DNA of 64,000 bases from Phytoseiulus persimilis (lineage: Eukaryota > Arthropoda > Arachnida > Mesostigmata > Phytoseiidae): the NCBI GenBank assembly GCA_037576195.1, contig CM075101.1, positions 13,888,001 to 13,952,000 on the forward strand, written 5' to 3'. The translations under genes and the position numbers were made by a program. Shown here piece after piece: positions 10,624 through 22,050 of the stretch. Numbering within the stretch: the stretch's first letter is position 1; each line of letters begins with the position of its first letter. The notes under the pieces are model-generated. The model worked only from the letters and a program-made list of their open reading frames with translations, did no database searches and had not been told where the DNA came from.

Positions 10624-10937
10624 CACCGGACCTGGGAAGGGTCTGTGCAGGACTCGACACAAAACACCTTCAGAACTTCGCGTAGGAGTGCAGCAGCACT
10701 CGACGCAAGCGGGGTCTCACCGCGGCGCCTGCCGAGTACGCCCGCGGTCCACTCCTGATTGATATACCAAGGGAAGTGGCTCTCCCAGCTGGTAAAAGAC
10801 CCAAAACGGATTCCTCATTGCCGTCTGAGCCCTGTTTCCCACACATTTCTGGGGAGTGATCAAGTCCTCGAGGGCTTCCCGGCCCACCAGAAGAAGGAGC
10901 CTTCGAACGACTTGGGCAGCCCAAACGGTGACAGAAC

Positions 10938-11498
10938 ATGCAGAGCGGACGACCTGGGAGGTCTTCGTCTTTATCAATCAACAGAAGCGACTGCCGCAAC
11001 AAGAGCGCCGGCAACGGTTACAATCACAATGAGAGCAACAACAATATCACCGTTTCAATATGGCTCCTGCTTTCGCTATTAGCCAGTCCCGGGGGAGTTA
11101 CTGACGCCACCACAAAAAATGCCGTAAGTGTTCTGTCACGCCTCCGACCTATTCCTACATCGAGTCGACTCTGCATTCGTGGCCACTCGAAAACTGCCGC
11201 TTCGGCAGTAGCAAACTCGCTACCGTTTGAGGGCAGGAGCGGCACGGCGTTGAAATGAGCGGAGTTTCTTTTCCCCGCGTTCCATTTTGGCAGGGATAGG
11301 AACGAGCACCGACGCGCTGCATGTGACGAAGTCAGAAAAACGTCCTGCTCCCTATCCCGGATACAGCCCTTCAAACGCGGACTTTCGGTTTCCGAAGAAT
11401 CGCTTCGTCCGTCGCGATCGGGGAGCTGGCGGCAGTGTGCGATGACTCCTCTGGAGATGGTTTCCATTCGCGTCTTTCTAGGTCGTTTGTCCTTGTAG
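10938..11498 (+). CDS. Possible two-exon gene with a hydrophobic leader
   Basis: ATG at 10938 (A at -3) opens 62 codons that end at a consensus GTAAGT donor at 11124. Near residues 38-52 a hydrophobic stretch (VSIWLLLSLLASPGGV) could be a signal anchor after a long polar N-terminus. An acceptor ending CGGATACAG at 11366 continues in phase 0 for 43 codons to TAG, giving 105 residues and a 243-base intron. A 159-codon minus-strand ATG frame overlaps all of this, so one call must be false. Confidence 0.25.
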
Positions 11499-11503
11499 GT
11501 CAT
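11024..11503 (-). CDS. Possible 159-residue ORF
   Basis: ATG at 11503 (A at -3) opens an uninterrupted 159-codon frame. It begins with a Lys/Arg-rich segment (MTYKDKRPRKTR) and ends with a Leu run. Arg is high, near the random level. It conflicts with the plus-strand leader exon at 10938-11123. No domain is recognised. Confidence 0.22.
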   Translation of the reverse strand: MTYKDKRPRKTRMETISRGVIAHCRQLPDRDGRSDSSETESPRLKGCIRDREQDVFLTSSHAARRCSFLSLPKWNAGKRNSAHFNAVPLLPSNGSEFATAEAAVFEWPRMQSRLDVGIGRRRDRTLTAFFVVASVTPPGLANSESRSHIETVILLLLSL

Positions 11504-12291
11504 GGTCGGATGTGTTTCAAACTCGTGTCTTCAATGCAATCCGAGATCCCTCCGGCGGAGGCGCCGATCTAGGAGAAGAGAACTTGAGCTCAAGTTAAGT
11601 GTCGGGCAGAATCGCTGCAAACACCGCGTCAGTTCGGAGCGACCCGTATCTCTGACTCCCACCCATCGGTCCCATTCCGAATTCCTCTCATCAACGGTCT
11701 CGTTGCGACGTCACAGTGAAATCGGCCGAGCGCCACGATTTTCGGATGATTTGGAGACGCACTTCGTCTCCGGGCCCTCGGGATTTCAGAGCTTCTCCGA
11801 GCTGTGTTGAAGCCGGCGCCGCTGGAATAATATTTGCTGTCAAACACTCGCTTGCCCACAGAAACAGCACACGAAGAGAAAGACAGCGACCCGCAGCTCA
11901 GAATATCGGCGTGATGCTCGATATTCCAACACGGGCAGCAATCTGGCTGACAGATAGACGGATATGTGCCAGCGAACGGACGGATGGACGCTCGGTCGAG
12001 CCGCAGTCAGTGAATCTGAAACCATCGAAGACGGATGAGGATATCGCGTTGAGCGTTCACTGAATGAATGGATGCGTGCGATTCGAGAACGCCATGAGGG
12101 CGCTCGATTGAAGCTTGACGACGATGAAGTCGGACCGTTCTCACCGTGTTTACCGAATGCCCTGATTTGTGAGAGCGGGCTAGTCAGCTCGTCTGTCGGC
12201 TATCGGAGCAATCGGGTGGCGAAGTGAGCTTCCGTTCGATCAGTGTGGTCTCTGCCCCCCTTTGCATGATATATTACTCTCAACAGCTGAA

Positions 12292-12540
12292 ATGAGAAAC
12301 GATAGTTTCCCTTGTTGCGAAGCTCACTCTGAGTGCGACGAGATTTGGTCACGTTCCCCACACTCACGTGCTCTCACGATGACCGAGGAGTCAGTGGACT
12401 TTCTCCAGGAAGTCGGAACGAAAACGAATGAGGCCGAACTTCACGACGCGGATCGAGGCAAAATGAGAGTGTCGGTCGTAGGCCTTCTCGGTAGGACTCG
12501 GAGGAAGGTCTTTGGAATCTATCGAAAGGTCGAATTGTAG
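12292..12540 (+). CDS. Candidate 82-residue protein
   Basis: ATG at 12292 (G at -3) opens 82 codons to TAG. The product is acidic in its first two thirds (Glu and Asp about 20 percent) and basic in its last third. It has three Cys near the start (FPCCEAHSEC) and no signal peptide. The frame is also open upstream to 12262. No family is recognised. Confidence 0.3.
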   Translation: MRNDSFPCCEAHSECDEIWSRSPHSRALTMTEESVDFLQEVGTKTNEAELHDADRGKMRVSVVGLLGRTRRKVFGIYRKVEL

Positions 12541-12760
12541 GGAAAAGCGGGCGGAGAATAAAGGAATTGCCCCTGATATCGCACGCTCAGTAGACCGCAG
12601 ATGCGTGCCTTCGGCTCCTCAACAAACGACAGACAGACGCACGGTCCGAGCAACCGAACCGCTGACTGAGTATAATGATACTCATATGAGGTGATCATAT
12701 TTCACCCTTGCCGGCCGGCGAAGATCAAATTATCCTGATTTTGACACCCGCTCGAGCTCA

Positions 12761-12778
12761 CCCGCCCGCCCGCCCGCA
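12761..12778. repeat. CCGC four-base tract
   Basis: Four to five CCGC units in 18 bases. Confidence 0.85.
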
Positions 12779-13100
12779 CTCTCTCAGTTCGCTCTATCGC
12801 CATATTATCGCTGCTTCTCACGAACTCTTTGCCACCCAGTTCTACGCCCAGCAGCAGCAGGCTGGAACCCAGCGAGCCAAGCTGGGGGATCCATCCGGTC
12901 GGGGACTAAATGATTATCATCGGGATGGAGAAGATGGGCGTGGAGAAGAGCCGACCAACCGCCCGAGCAAGCGGGCGACCATCTCCTCTTACACGGTTCG
13001 TCGGCCAAGTGGGGCCGACACTCGTTTGCTAAGGGCCAGAGCGAGCACTCAATCTCTGCATGCTGTGTGAAAGCCTCGGCTTGCCTACCGTCGTGCAGAC

Positions 13101-13156
13101 GGTCAGTCTCCCGGTCGGTCGTTTGGTCAGTCAGTCAGTCGCTGGCTGGCTGCTCG
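13101..13156. repeat. GGTC/AGTC/TGGC drifting four-base tract
   Basis: GGTC, then CAGT, then GGCT units follow each other with single-base steps between blocks. Confidence 0.8.
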
Positions 13157-13327
13157 GACCTGGCGAGGCAGCGCTTGTGTACACTTACACGCGCGCAAGC
13201 GGTCGCACGGCCAGGCGGGCATAAATATACACTTACTGCGAGAGAGCTTCAACTAACGCTTAACTTAAAACAGGAAGTCATGATCCTCTCGGTGGGACAG
13301 TCGATTCCGCTTCTCCCTCGGATGCTG

Positions 13328-13399
13328 GGGCCGTTAGCAACGGCCCTCGAGTAGGAACTCTGCGTGAATCGATCGGCCGGGCACTTCGTCGACGAAGTG
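13328..13399. repeat. Hairpin and 18-base perfect palindrome
   Basis: GGGCCGTT and AACGGCCC (13328-13346) form an 8-base-pair stem with a 3-base loop. CACTTCGTC joined to GACGAAGTG (13382-13399) is a perfect palindrome. The two lie 35 bases apart. A 170-codon minus-strand frame (13249-13761) covers both. Confidence 0.6.
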
Positions 13400-14760
13400 G
13401 TCAAGAAGGAGTGCCCGAGGAAATGAGCCGCGAGCATCTGTCGTCCGTCTCTGTTTTCCGGATTGATCTTCAGCTTTGTGAGAGCGGGAGCTTCCGTCGA
13501 AAGCCAGCCGTGTCGATTGAAATCAAGTGCGTTGGAGGTCAACGCAGCCTGCGGCAGAAGCCTGCGCTTTTCGGTCGAGCTTTCGTCGTGGCGACTTGGG
13601 AGGCCCGCACTCTCGCCAGACTCAAAATGCCAGAGCTCGAGTGATTCTCGTAAGGAGACTACTCGCACAGGAGTTCTCGGAGACTGCGCACTACCCGGGA
13701 GCGTTGTCCATTCCGAAGCCGTTTCGAGATCATCGTCAACGGTTTTGGCGGGTTGGAGCACGGAAAAGTTGCTTTCCCCGGGCGTTTTTTTCTGTCCACC
13801 TCGGAAAGTGACTTTGCTCCGTCGTTCAACGAGGTCATGATCTTCGGAGTCATCGTCGTCGTTGTGGTGGTGTCAACTCCACAGGAGGCGGTTCCCCTTT
13901 AGTTTCTCGCCGGCGCTCATTCTTTCGCACTCTTTATTTCTCTCGGTAGTTTCTCTCTCCAGCCCGATGCAGGCTCGAGCCGCTCCATAAGGGTTGCAAT
14001 TTATGGCTCGCTGTGTCTGACGTCCAACGGGATCTAAGGATCCTGGATCGGAAAAGGGGGACAGAGGGACAACCTCAAGAGAAGGAGGAGACGCCAACGA
14101 CGATGATGAAGACGACCTCGGTGACTCCTGGGATCAGACCAGCAACGACAACAGCGACGACGACGGGAGGACGAAGAGGAAACTAATCGCCGCAGGATAC
14201 CACCACCAGCGGCGGCGGCGCCATCATCCAGTCGTTGTCATTCGCCACATGTGCTGCTGGTGTTGGAGCTATGCTACTGCTTTTGACAGACACTCGCTTA
14301 GATCGAACGCTTTCTTCTTTTAGCGTCGCAAGGCAGCGGCAGCAGCGATTCTCGCGCCAAACAGCGGCAGCAGCTTTCGAAGATGATTGTCGTCAGAAGA
14401 TTCGGCATCCATTCTTCTCCCTTTACACCCCCGCTCGCCTCCTCGTGCAAATTGTATGCGAATGCGACGGAGCGATTCCCATGAATACACACTCTCTCGG
14501 AAATATTCACATATACAGTGGGAGAAGTAGCTGAGATGGCGGTAGCACTTGCGGCTATCTGTCTATTTCGTTTGCTCACACATTCGTTACATTGGCATCC
14601 ATCGAGTGAACGAGTGAGCGTTCCCCTGTCCGCCCTTCTGCCTGCCAGCAAGCAAGCAAACCAACTCGGCTTGGTCGCAAAGTGGGCATAAATAGGTCAC
14701 AAAGCAATTGAACGAATTGCCACCACTTGCGGAGGGTTCCCTTGGGGGCTCTATCGGGCG
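13400..14760. other. No firm gene
   Basis: Frames on both strands are open for 60-170 codons. A plus-strand frame from about 13973 to 14325 is rich in Asp, Asn and Gly (EDDLGDSWDQTSNDNS) followed by basic residues, but it crosses GAC triplets at 14090-14170 that could produce this by chance. Confidence 0.35.
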
Positions 14761-14796
14761 GCCGTCCGGCCAGCCAGCCAGCCCGCCCGCGCGGCT
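14758..14796. repeat. CAGC/CCGC four-base tract
   Basis: CAGC units change to CCGC units over about 38 bases. Confidence 0.8.
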
Positions 14797-14932
14797 GGCG
14801 TCCTGGCTTTACCTTTAGTCGTCGAGTCGAAGGGTACCCAATGCCGTGCTGAATGCGTCGCCTTGACTGCTTCGGCTGACTGCCACATTGGCTGGCTGCA
14901 TAAAGGATGCCTACAAGTGGTGCCTGCGAACT

Positions 14933-15529
14933 CTACCAGCCGAGCGATGGACCAACCGAGGAGCAGGTCGGAGTTCGGCGCCGTTGTCGACCGCGAGAAT
15001 TGCACAACACCCTTGATTTCCTTGATTGGTCGCGGACGAATCGTGCCCAGTGAGAGCCAGTCAACAACGGGACATCGGTGGGAGCGGCAGTCGCCAACGG
15101 TGGATGGGCTCTCCACAGAACACGCTTCTCGTGCCATATAGCATATACACAGCGATATATCATTTCGTCAGCTGCGGCGGCCGTAGAGGCGTCGAGAGCA
15201 TCACGATGATGCGGCCCGACGAGAGCGGGAATCCAATGCAAAAGAAAAGGAGATAATTTCCCAGAGGACGACGAAAGACTCTCGTTGAGTTGCTGTTGAT
15301 ACTCTTCTACAGGAAGGAAAGGAGAGAAACCGCGAAGAGAACCTGACGTGCGATGGGAATGTACAGACAACGAGAGAGGAATTCGACCAAAGGAACAAGG
15401 CAGAGGAGAGGGGATATTTAGCCAAAGCGAACGCGGCAGGAAACCGCTCTCTACGCAGAAAGTCAGGGCCCCAAAGTGGGCTGCACACTCGGTGAAGTCG
15501 AACGTGGCGGGAGTGTTGACCCCGGGCTT
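14933..15529 (-). CDS. Candidate long terminal exon, 198 codons
   Basis: A very strong acceptor, a T-rich tract ending TTTTTTTCAAG, precedes 15529 on the minus strand. The frame is then open for 198 codons to the stop at 14933, one of the longest in the window. The peptide is rich in Ser, Leu, Pro and Phe, with a Gln/Ser stretch (EYQQQLNESLSSSSGKL) and a run of five Ala. The frame also reads through the acceptor to ATG at 15586. A 96-codon plus-strand frame overlaps. No domain is recognised. Confidence 0.35.
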   Translation of the reverse strand, partial: KPGVNTPATFDFTECAAHFGALTFCVESGFLPRSLWLNIPSPLPCSFGRIPLSLSVHSHRTSGSLRGFSPFLPVEEYQQQLNESLSSSSGKLSPFLLHWIPALVGPHHRDALDASTAAAADEMIYRCVYAIWHEKRVLWRAHPPLATAAPTDVPLLTGSHWARFVRDQSRKSRVLCNSRGRQRRRTPTCSSVGPSLGW

Positions 15530-15639
15530 CTTGAAAAAAAGAAAAACAGCTCCTCTAGGCCGCAGGACGCGAGGCACCACACACATTACACAAATAACCG
15601 GGCGCAAAGAAGCTTGGGGGACGACACAACAGGATTAGA

Positions 15640-17369
15640 ATAAAACGGATTTTCGCCAGTACTTGCTCAGACCCGAAATTGCAACATCATCTCATTTGTC
15701 TGCGAGTGTTTCAGTCGATCCCACCTGAGAACCCCGTAGCGCCCCGCTGGCACGAAATCCCGACAACTCCAGACCTTGCTCCAGTCCGTCCTGCGCCCCG
15801 AGGCACGCCCGCTATAGCGAAAGGGCATCCCAGAAACCGTTAGAGGATTATCGCGGACGCTGAAGAAGGGAGAAAACCGAATTCGGTTTCACCAAAAGCT
15901 CGTTCTCCGATTGCTTCCAGAGCGTTGAGGCCACCAGCAGCTTTGTTCTCCAGCCGTTGTAACCCTCAATGATCTCATCTAGGAGGTCTCTTGGAGTCCT
16001 AGGGAATTGAATCGAATCCTAACTAACGGGCTGGGCTCCATCTCCCACGATGGAGCATCGGGAAGCTTTGCTGTTCGGGACGTCGCCGATGTTCCCGACG
16101 TCACGGGCCGTGCACGTCTAAAAGTCGCCGCTTTACTCGAACCGTGTGTTGGCTGATGATAAGCGTCGTGGTGCTTTTTGGTGCTTCCCCCATTCCCTCA
16201 ATCGAACGGCGAAGTGTGCGGAGAAGAATTAACGTGGCGGCTCGATAGGTGCGCTCTTTCATTGCCGGCACGGTGCGGGGGAGAACGAGAGGAAACGCGC
16301 AAGCTGGTTTTGCGAGGTTGGGCAAAGCGGAAAAAGCAGGGTGTGAGGACGATAGAAAAGGTTCTTTTGTTTATTTGTTTATTATTAGTGAGGAGGAGGG
16401 ATCCACGAACAGCGAGGCGAGACAGGACGATGGCTCGGAAGAGCAAAGCGCACAACAAAGAACAAAAACCTCAAAGGATGAGAGGACGTCGTGAGTCGAA
16501 GCGCCGGGAAGCGGGCAGGCAAACATCGAAAGCTGTAGCGGCACAACAGCCTCATTCAACGAACAACAGAAGCTCCGCACGCCAAAGCAAATAAAGTTCT
16601 CCACGCAAAAAGCTTGTTGGGACCAAACGAAAGGGAAGATTAGCTCGGAATCGTTAACGCTTGAATGAGGATCCGTTTCGCGCTTAATTTCGTTCCAGGC
16701 ACGTGCTTCTCCGTAAGGGAGAGGGAGTACTCCGACGAATTTGGCTTCGAGACTGGGGTTTTGGCCTAGACCTGCGTTCAATGGAAAACGGGAATTCCCA
16801 GTCTTGAAACGATTGAGGTAGGACTACTATGCCCCGTGAGTGAAGATGTCCAACGCATCGAGCTCCAAATGTTGCTCCGTTGTTTTCACCTCTCATTCCG
16901 TCATAGTTTTCTTCTTCTGGCTCCTTCGAAAAACGTTGAAGATCACTCTTGCCCAGCTTACTGTGATGGAGGATTTCGGTCCATGACTTTGGTCATGGAA
17001 GTTCGCGCATTGTTCATTAACCATTATCCATCAATCCATGAATTATTGGGTAGATTAACGGATATATTGATATTTTATGCCCCATAGTCATGAGAACCGA
17101 TGAACTCAGCCGTCAGAGACTCATTCATCCATCTCCCCATGTGGATAGATTGAAGGTTTAAAATTATGAATGACTTATCTTCCAAGCTCTAGTCACGGCG
17201 TTCTCCCTTCTATCTCTAACCGTTAGTCGAGGAACTCGTTGCGTCTCTGGAAAACTACAAGCACAGATTTCAGTCATGTGTAAAAATTAAAAGCGAAAAT
17301 CGGACTTGAACGTTTCCAGGAAGTTTCCAAGTTGAAACCGATGCAGTGAAATGTAGACGAAAAGGTGTC
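15640..17369. other. No firm gene
   Basis: Open frames at 16.1-16.8 kb are Arg/Lys- or Ser-rich on purine-rich DNA and are not convincing. An AATAAA-like signal lies at 16591 and a weak B-box-like GAATCGAATCC at 16009, without a matching A box. Confidence 0.4.
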
Positions 17370-17627
17370 ATGACCGGGCTCGAGCAAATCAGTGAGCTGA
17401 ACAAGAGTTGTCTTCGGCATTTTTCCCTGTCCAGTACCGTGAGGGATACGAAGAAAAGAGTGGAAACAACGGAGCAATCTTTAGAGAAAATCCTCTCGGG
17501 AAGTTCATTGTCTATCTTGATTTCTTTCAGGATTAAGAATGTCCCTTTCCCGTTTAACGCAAAGGCAGGTCTACTTCGGCTCCACAATGTCCGGGAACCA
17601 TGGAGCGCACATGGAGATTGGAGGTGA
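17370..17627 (+). CDS. Candidate 85-residue helical protein
   Basis: ATG at 17370 opens 85 codons to TGA. The middle part (TKKRVETTEQSLEKILSG) looks like an amphipathic or coiled helix, with balanced Lys, Arg and Glu. A strong acceptor (TTGATTTCTTTCAG, ending 17530) and a GTGAGG donor at 17624 lie inside it. An alternative is an exon 17531-17623 with its own ATG at 17539 in another frame. Confidence 0.3.
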   Translation: MTGLEQISELNKSCLRHFSLSSTVRDTKKRVETTEQSLEKILSGSSLSILISFRIKNVPFPFNAKAGLLRLHNVREPWSAHGDWR

Positions 17628-17639
17628 GGAAAGTGGTGA

Positions 17640-19300
17640 GAGTGGTCGGCGAAAATGGGAACGAAGCTGTGCGTTGCATTGAGGATACGTGAAGTGACTG
17701 GCTCGAGGCCGAAAACCGGTCGCTCTCCCTGGATTTCCGAACGTTAGCAACTTGGTGAGAAATATCAGCCAATCGGTCCAATGACGGAGTAGCATCATTC
17801 GATCTGAGAGTTACGAAGTCCAGCTGACCAAAGAATCAACAGGCCTGAGGAATGGGGGCGAGGCCAACAAAAACTACAGAAACAGAGATCCATCGAAGGC
17901 CTGCTGGAACTCAAAGCAATACTTCTCGAACAATACTAGGATATTCCGCACGCCTTCTCGGAGCGGTCGATGGCCCGGCTGTCGATCGAATAGGCCAGGA
18001 TGGAGATTTTTCCAGATACCCGTCCAGTTGTTTATCCAACAGTGAACGAAAAGTGAAGTGAGCAATTTGAAGGAGATCTGAGTGGATACCAGTCAGAGCG
18101 TAATCCCGTATCAAGTCAAGGAGCCATCCACTTCGTCAAACCCAATATCGATCTTGCGCACTACACAACTACTCGTCGCCTTCGCCGACGCAGGCGCGGC
18201 CATGGCTTCGAATGCTGGGTCTGAGGAGGCTTCACGAATCACCTGTGGCCTCTTTCCATTTCCTCCGTTTAGCCTGGCTTTGTTTATGGGCGTGAACATC
18301 GCCGCCGTAGCAAATATATAGCTTCGGTTTGCCTGCTGACCATCCAGGCCGAGCAGGCGAGCGGCGGGCAACCAGCTCTCCATCTATTCCACACCAATTC
18401 AAATACAGATTAGGGTCGATATTCTTCACGGGGAGCCATTCGAGGCATCCCCTTCTCCTTAAATAAAGCAAGAGCGAAGAGGAAGCTGGCAAGCGGCTAC
18501 TAAGGCCATTTTATTGGCTTTGGTGCTCGACCGGAGAGAAAAACAGGAGAACGGGAAGGAGAAGCGGTAACAGAAAGAGGACGTTGTCGACCTCGACTAG
18601 GAGCGGCATCAGCACTTGCTTGAAAGTAGAAGCTTTGTGTGGAGCCCTGTGCGGGACAGCGTCGCTCAAATCCTGTAAGAGCGTGAAGAGGATCAAGGGA
18701 GCCGAGCTCGGTAGCCGACGGAAGGGGAGGAATTGGCGGACCGAGCCGCCGGCCGATTCAAACAGACTCACTGGCGAACGAGAGACACGCTGTCAAGGGG
18801 ACATTGCGACAATGAGTATTGACAGGAGTCATAAAAACAGAAGAGCTTTTCCTGCGCATTCCCGACGATTCCAATAACCTGGGCATGACGACGATATCAC
18901 CGCTCGGTGAACTTTCTCGATTGCATCACCCGCCTCTCGGAGGCAGAGCCTGGAGTTAACACCACCACCATCATCTTGGAAATCTCCGTCGACTCTCAGC
19001 ACGCCTCCGGAGTGGCTCCAAGTTTCGTGGATGCTGATCAAGATTCCTCCCCCTGGAATGCGACTGAAACCCTGCACTCTCGCTCAGAATGAATAATTGA
19101 ACCTTCAGGGAGGACATCACGCTGTCTGAACCAATGTTGATCGTCATCGAGCATATCATGAAGAACAGAGTCCCGTTCGCTACCATCGCAGCTACCACTG
19201 CACCTCCTCCCCGCACTTCCCATTGCCTTAGCGCGTCCGTATCCTCCTCTTCGTCTGGCTTTTCGTACTTTTGAGGATTTTAATTTCCTGCCGTCTCTCT
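17640..19300. other. No firm gene
   Basis: Frames of 60-97 codons occur on both strands. At 18111-18383 both strands are open and neither has usable splice signals. Confidence 0.4.
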
Positions 19301-19311
19301 CATCGTTCCAG

Positions 19312-19406
19312 CGGCAGCAACTCCTACCCGGATATTTGAAACGGCAGCGCCGACACTCTCACCTTCTAAGTTCAGTCAGATTGCTTTAATATATTTGTTA
19401 ACTTAG
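19312..19406 (+). CDS. Possible short terminal exon
   Basis: One of the best acceptors in the window, about 30 pyrimidine-rich bases ending GTTCCAG, precedes 19312. The frame AATPTRIFETAAPTLSPSKF and on is open for 31 codons to TAG. It is short, so chance is likely. The upstream exon is unknown. Confidence 0.2.
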
Positions 19407-20484
19407 CCGTAACATCCGCCGCCGATGCAGCTACCGCCTTTTGCACGGGCACCGAGCAACGCTGCTCGAAATGTTCTCAATTCAAATGCTCTCAATTCAA
19501 CCTCCACAGACGGTATTCAGCTGGCTTTTGCTCATCAACCCATCCTGAGCAGCCGGTTCCCGGGCCACGTTTCTACACCCGCCGGCGGGGCGGCCCTGGC
19601 TTGAAGGACGTCCCGGACGAGCCACGGGGCGGACCGTACGAACGTTCTTGTCTGTCCGCGGCGCCCTTCGAGAGTCTATTGGGCGCCCCTCGAACGCCAG
19701 CCCCAGGAGCGCCCGCACCGTTCGCCCTTCTGAGGCCCATCTCGTTTGTCCTCGAGAGACTTCGATTCGGTAGTTTTGCGCGGATACCTTCGCACAGTGA
19801 TTCCCATTTGATCCAGAGGAGACAACATTATGATGTACATCGTTGGGCAAAGAGTTCCCCATCCGTACCTGATCTCGGCCAAGTGTTCGTGGGAGAGCCG
19901 CGTAGGGGGTCAATGGAGGGGGCTGGTCAAGGAGTATCTTCGGGATACTCCCTTCACATCTCTGACTGAGGTCCTACGAGGCTATCAGTTCAGATACTAC
20001 CTCTCAAGGAATAGGGCGGAATGCAGCATGATCGCGGCCCGAACCCCTGACCTCTGCGGCGCCCTGGGACGCCTGCCATGGAATTTACTGTGAGGCGCCA
20101 CATGTCCGGAGCGACCAGGACTTTTGTCATCTCTGTTTCATGATGTTCGGAGGGTCGTACATCATCAGTAGAGCTCGGAAGCTTCGGTGATTTTTCAAAA
20201 ACATTCCCCCCAAAGCAAGAGATCTATCCTAGATGATTGATGGAATAATTTCGGAAAATCGCCGAAACTCCCAAGCTCCAATGATTAGTGGTATACCAAG
20301 TTTACCCCGATTTTCCCTCCGGTGCGGCCCTGAGCGAGGGAACCATTCGTCCCAATTAAACTAACGGGACAGTCTTCGGTCTGGCCGGACGAGGAAAAAC
20401 TGCGCGGAAGCCAAACACCACCAAAAGGTTCAGAACCCGCTTGATTCGGAGCGGATGGCCAGGGCCTTTGTTGCCCTTTCCAAG

Positions 20485-20541
20485 AGCCCCGCTCGGGAAG
20501 CTTTCTCCAAGCCGCACTCTGAAAGGTCTCCACGGTGCAAG
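20485..20541 (+). CDS. Possible 57-base internal exon
   Basis: A pyrimidine-rich acceptor (TTGTTGCCCTTTCCAAG) and a GTAAGC donor bracket 19 open codons (SPAREAFSKPHSERSPRCK). Both signals are good, but no flanking exon is established. A long minus-strand frame (20285-20923) overlaps. Confidence 0.18.
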
Positions 20542-20771
20542 GTAAGCGAGTTTGCTGTCGCCCGCTAGCTTGCCCACCCGCGGGGAGCATCGCCAGTTTA
20601 CAGCGGTCCGTTTGTTGGCTCGTAGGTCTGTCTGTCCGCCTTCCGGGCTCCAGCTTGATACGTCCGTGTGTTCTACAATGCGTCCTCATGGCGGCCGCTG
20701 TCCGTCTGCGTGACTTGGAATTTCCTGGGCGAGCACGGTCTGTGTACCTAAATATATGTGTGTATCCAAGT

Positions 20772-20808
20772 GTTGGTTGGTTGCTTGCTTGGTTGGTTGG
20801 CTGGTCGT
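20772..20808. repeat. GGTT/GCTT four-base tract
   Basis: GGTT units alternate with GCTT and GGCT units. The 212-codon frames on both strands around 20.3-21.4 kb owe much of their length to this and nearby stop-poor tracts. Confidence 0.8.
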
Positions 20809-21131
20809 TCGGGTATGTGGATGAACATTTGCATATTGCCACCGCTACCGCCTCCTCCATTTCTCGTGGCGGGTACGACGATGACGGCGACGGCGACCTC
20901 ATTGCTTCGGCTCGTGCCAACATGGCAACACCCTCTTGGGTCGGTTCGTTGGTCGCTCGCTCGTTGGGGTCGGTCAGGGCGTTCGAAGGGGGAAACCGAA
21001 CGGATGCCGCGAAAGAAGCTGCTGCTGGGCTCGCAAGGGGGCGAGCATATTATGAACAACGAAAACGACGACAACGACGACGAATGTAACCGCCGCCGCT
21101 GCCAACTCTCTCAAAATTGCTGCATACAGCC

Positions 21132-21257
21132 CACCAACCGACGGTCGGTCGGTCGGTCGGAGCGGCGCAAAGGAACTCTAGGTTCGCGAGCAGGAGGGCA
21201 GCGGCCAACCCTCTTCTGTGAAGGAACCGAGTGGCTGGCAAACGGGCGGGCGGGCGG
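21132..21257. repeat. Two four-base tracts: GGTC and CGGG
   Basis: GGTC units lie at 21132-21160 and CGGG units at 21243-21257, 80 bases apart. Confidence 0.8.
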
Positions 21258-21482
21258 ACTGCAGCTCTCGGTTTCGCAGCGAGGAGAACGGAGAAAGGAA
21301 GAAACCATTTCGAACATCTGTTCCAGCTCGTTCGCGACGCCGCCGCTGCGAGGCAGCCTCACGACGAAAAGGAACCAACGAAGGAACGCACAGTGAGCTC
21401 TCGGTGTAAGTGGGGGCAAACACACTGACTGGCCCGCTTGCAAAAAGGCAAGCACGAACGAAAGTCGGAGAAGGAGTCTTCT

Positions 21483-21490
21483 TATAAAAA
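21483..21490 (+). promoter_or_regulatory. TATA-box candidate
   Basis: TATAAAAA follows a purine-rich stretch. A start site near 21512-21520 would give a leader of about 420 bases before the ATG at 21939. Motif evidence only. Confidence 0.3.
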
Positions 21491-21938
21491 TACGCTCAAA
21501 TTCGCGCCCGCCTTTGTTGGTTCCTTCGTTGGGCGAGAGCGAGCCGTTTGAAACTGCCCTCAATCCGTCTGTGCGGCCGTCCGAGAACCCGCCAGCCTGT
21601 CGGTTCGTTTGCCTGCTCGCCCCGAGATCGGCTCGTAGGTCCATTTGTTTCATTCAAACGCTCCTACTTCTTCCATCAGTACGGGATCACCACCAGCAGG
21701 GCCGGCCAACAATCGAAAGCGACGAGCCCACTGAGTAATCGCTGCGTTCCTCGCGCAATTCTCAACAGCCCGCTTCTGGGCTCCTGATGGAGCGCGTCAT
21801 CTCGGTGTTCTGCCCTGTTCTCAGGAACGTGGCACAGGATTCAGGATCTCCCTCCCTCGCAATCGGTTTCGGTTCGGTAGCCGCAGTCGGCGCAGTCCCC
21901 CCTCCTCAGAACTGAGACCGGTGTATCGTCCGCCAACA

Positions 21939-22050
21939 TGTCCGACGAGCGAGATCCCTCAAGCGATAAGCTGAAGCAGAAGGGTGAGCAGGGGCAGAAG
22001 GGTCTCTAGATGTAGAAAGGAAGAGGTCGTCAGCTCCGGAGTAGGAACCG
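21939..22050 (+). CDS. Possible first exons of a small charged protein
   Basis: ATG at 21939 (A at -3) begins MSDERDPSSDKLKQK and reaches a GTGAGC donor. A 26-base GT..AG stretch ending GGTCTCTAG would splice in phase to DVERKRSSAPE and a stop. The N-terminus looks typical of a cytosolic protein, but the product is tiny and the exact intron is uncertain. Confidence 0.2.

Noticed and set aside
13973-14325. Acidic exon rich in Asp, Asn and Gly
   Set aside because: Attractive peptide, but it crosses GAC-type triplets, has no ATG and no consensus splice sites; noted only in the gap entry.
20285-21396. Two overlapping 212-codon frames on opposite strands
   Set aside because: The DNA is GC-rich with GGTT, GGTC and CGGG repeats and so lacks stops; both products are Arg/Ser/Trp-rich repeat translations.
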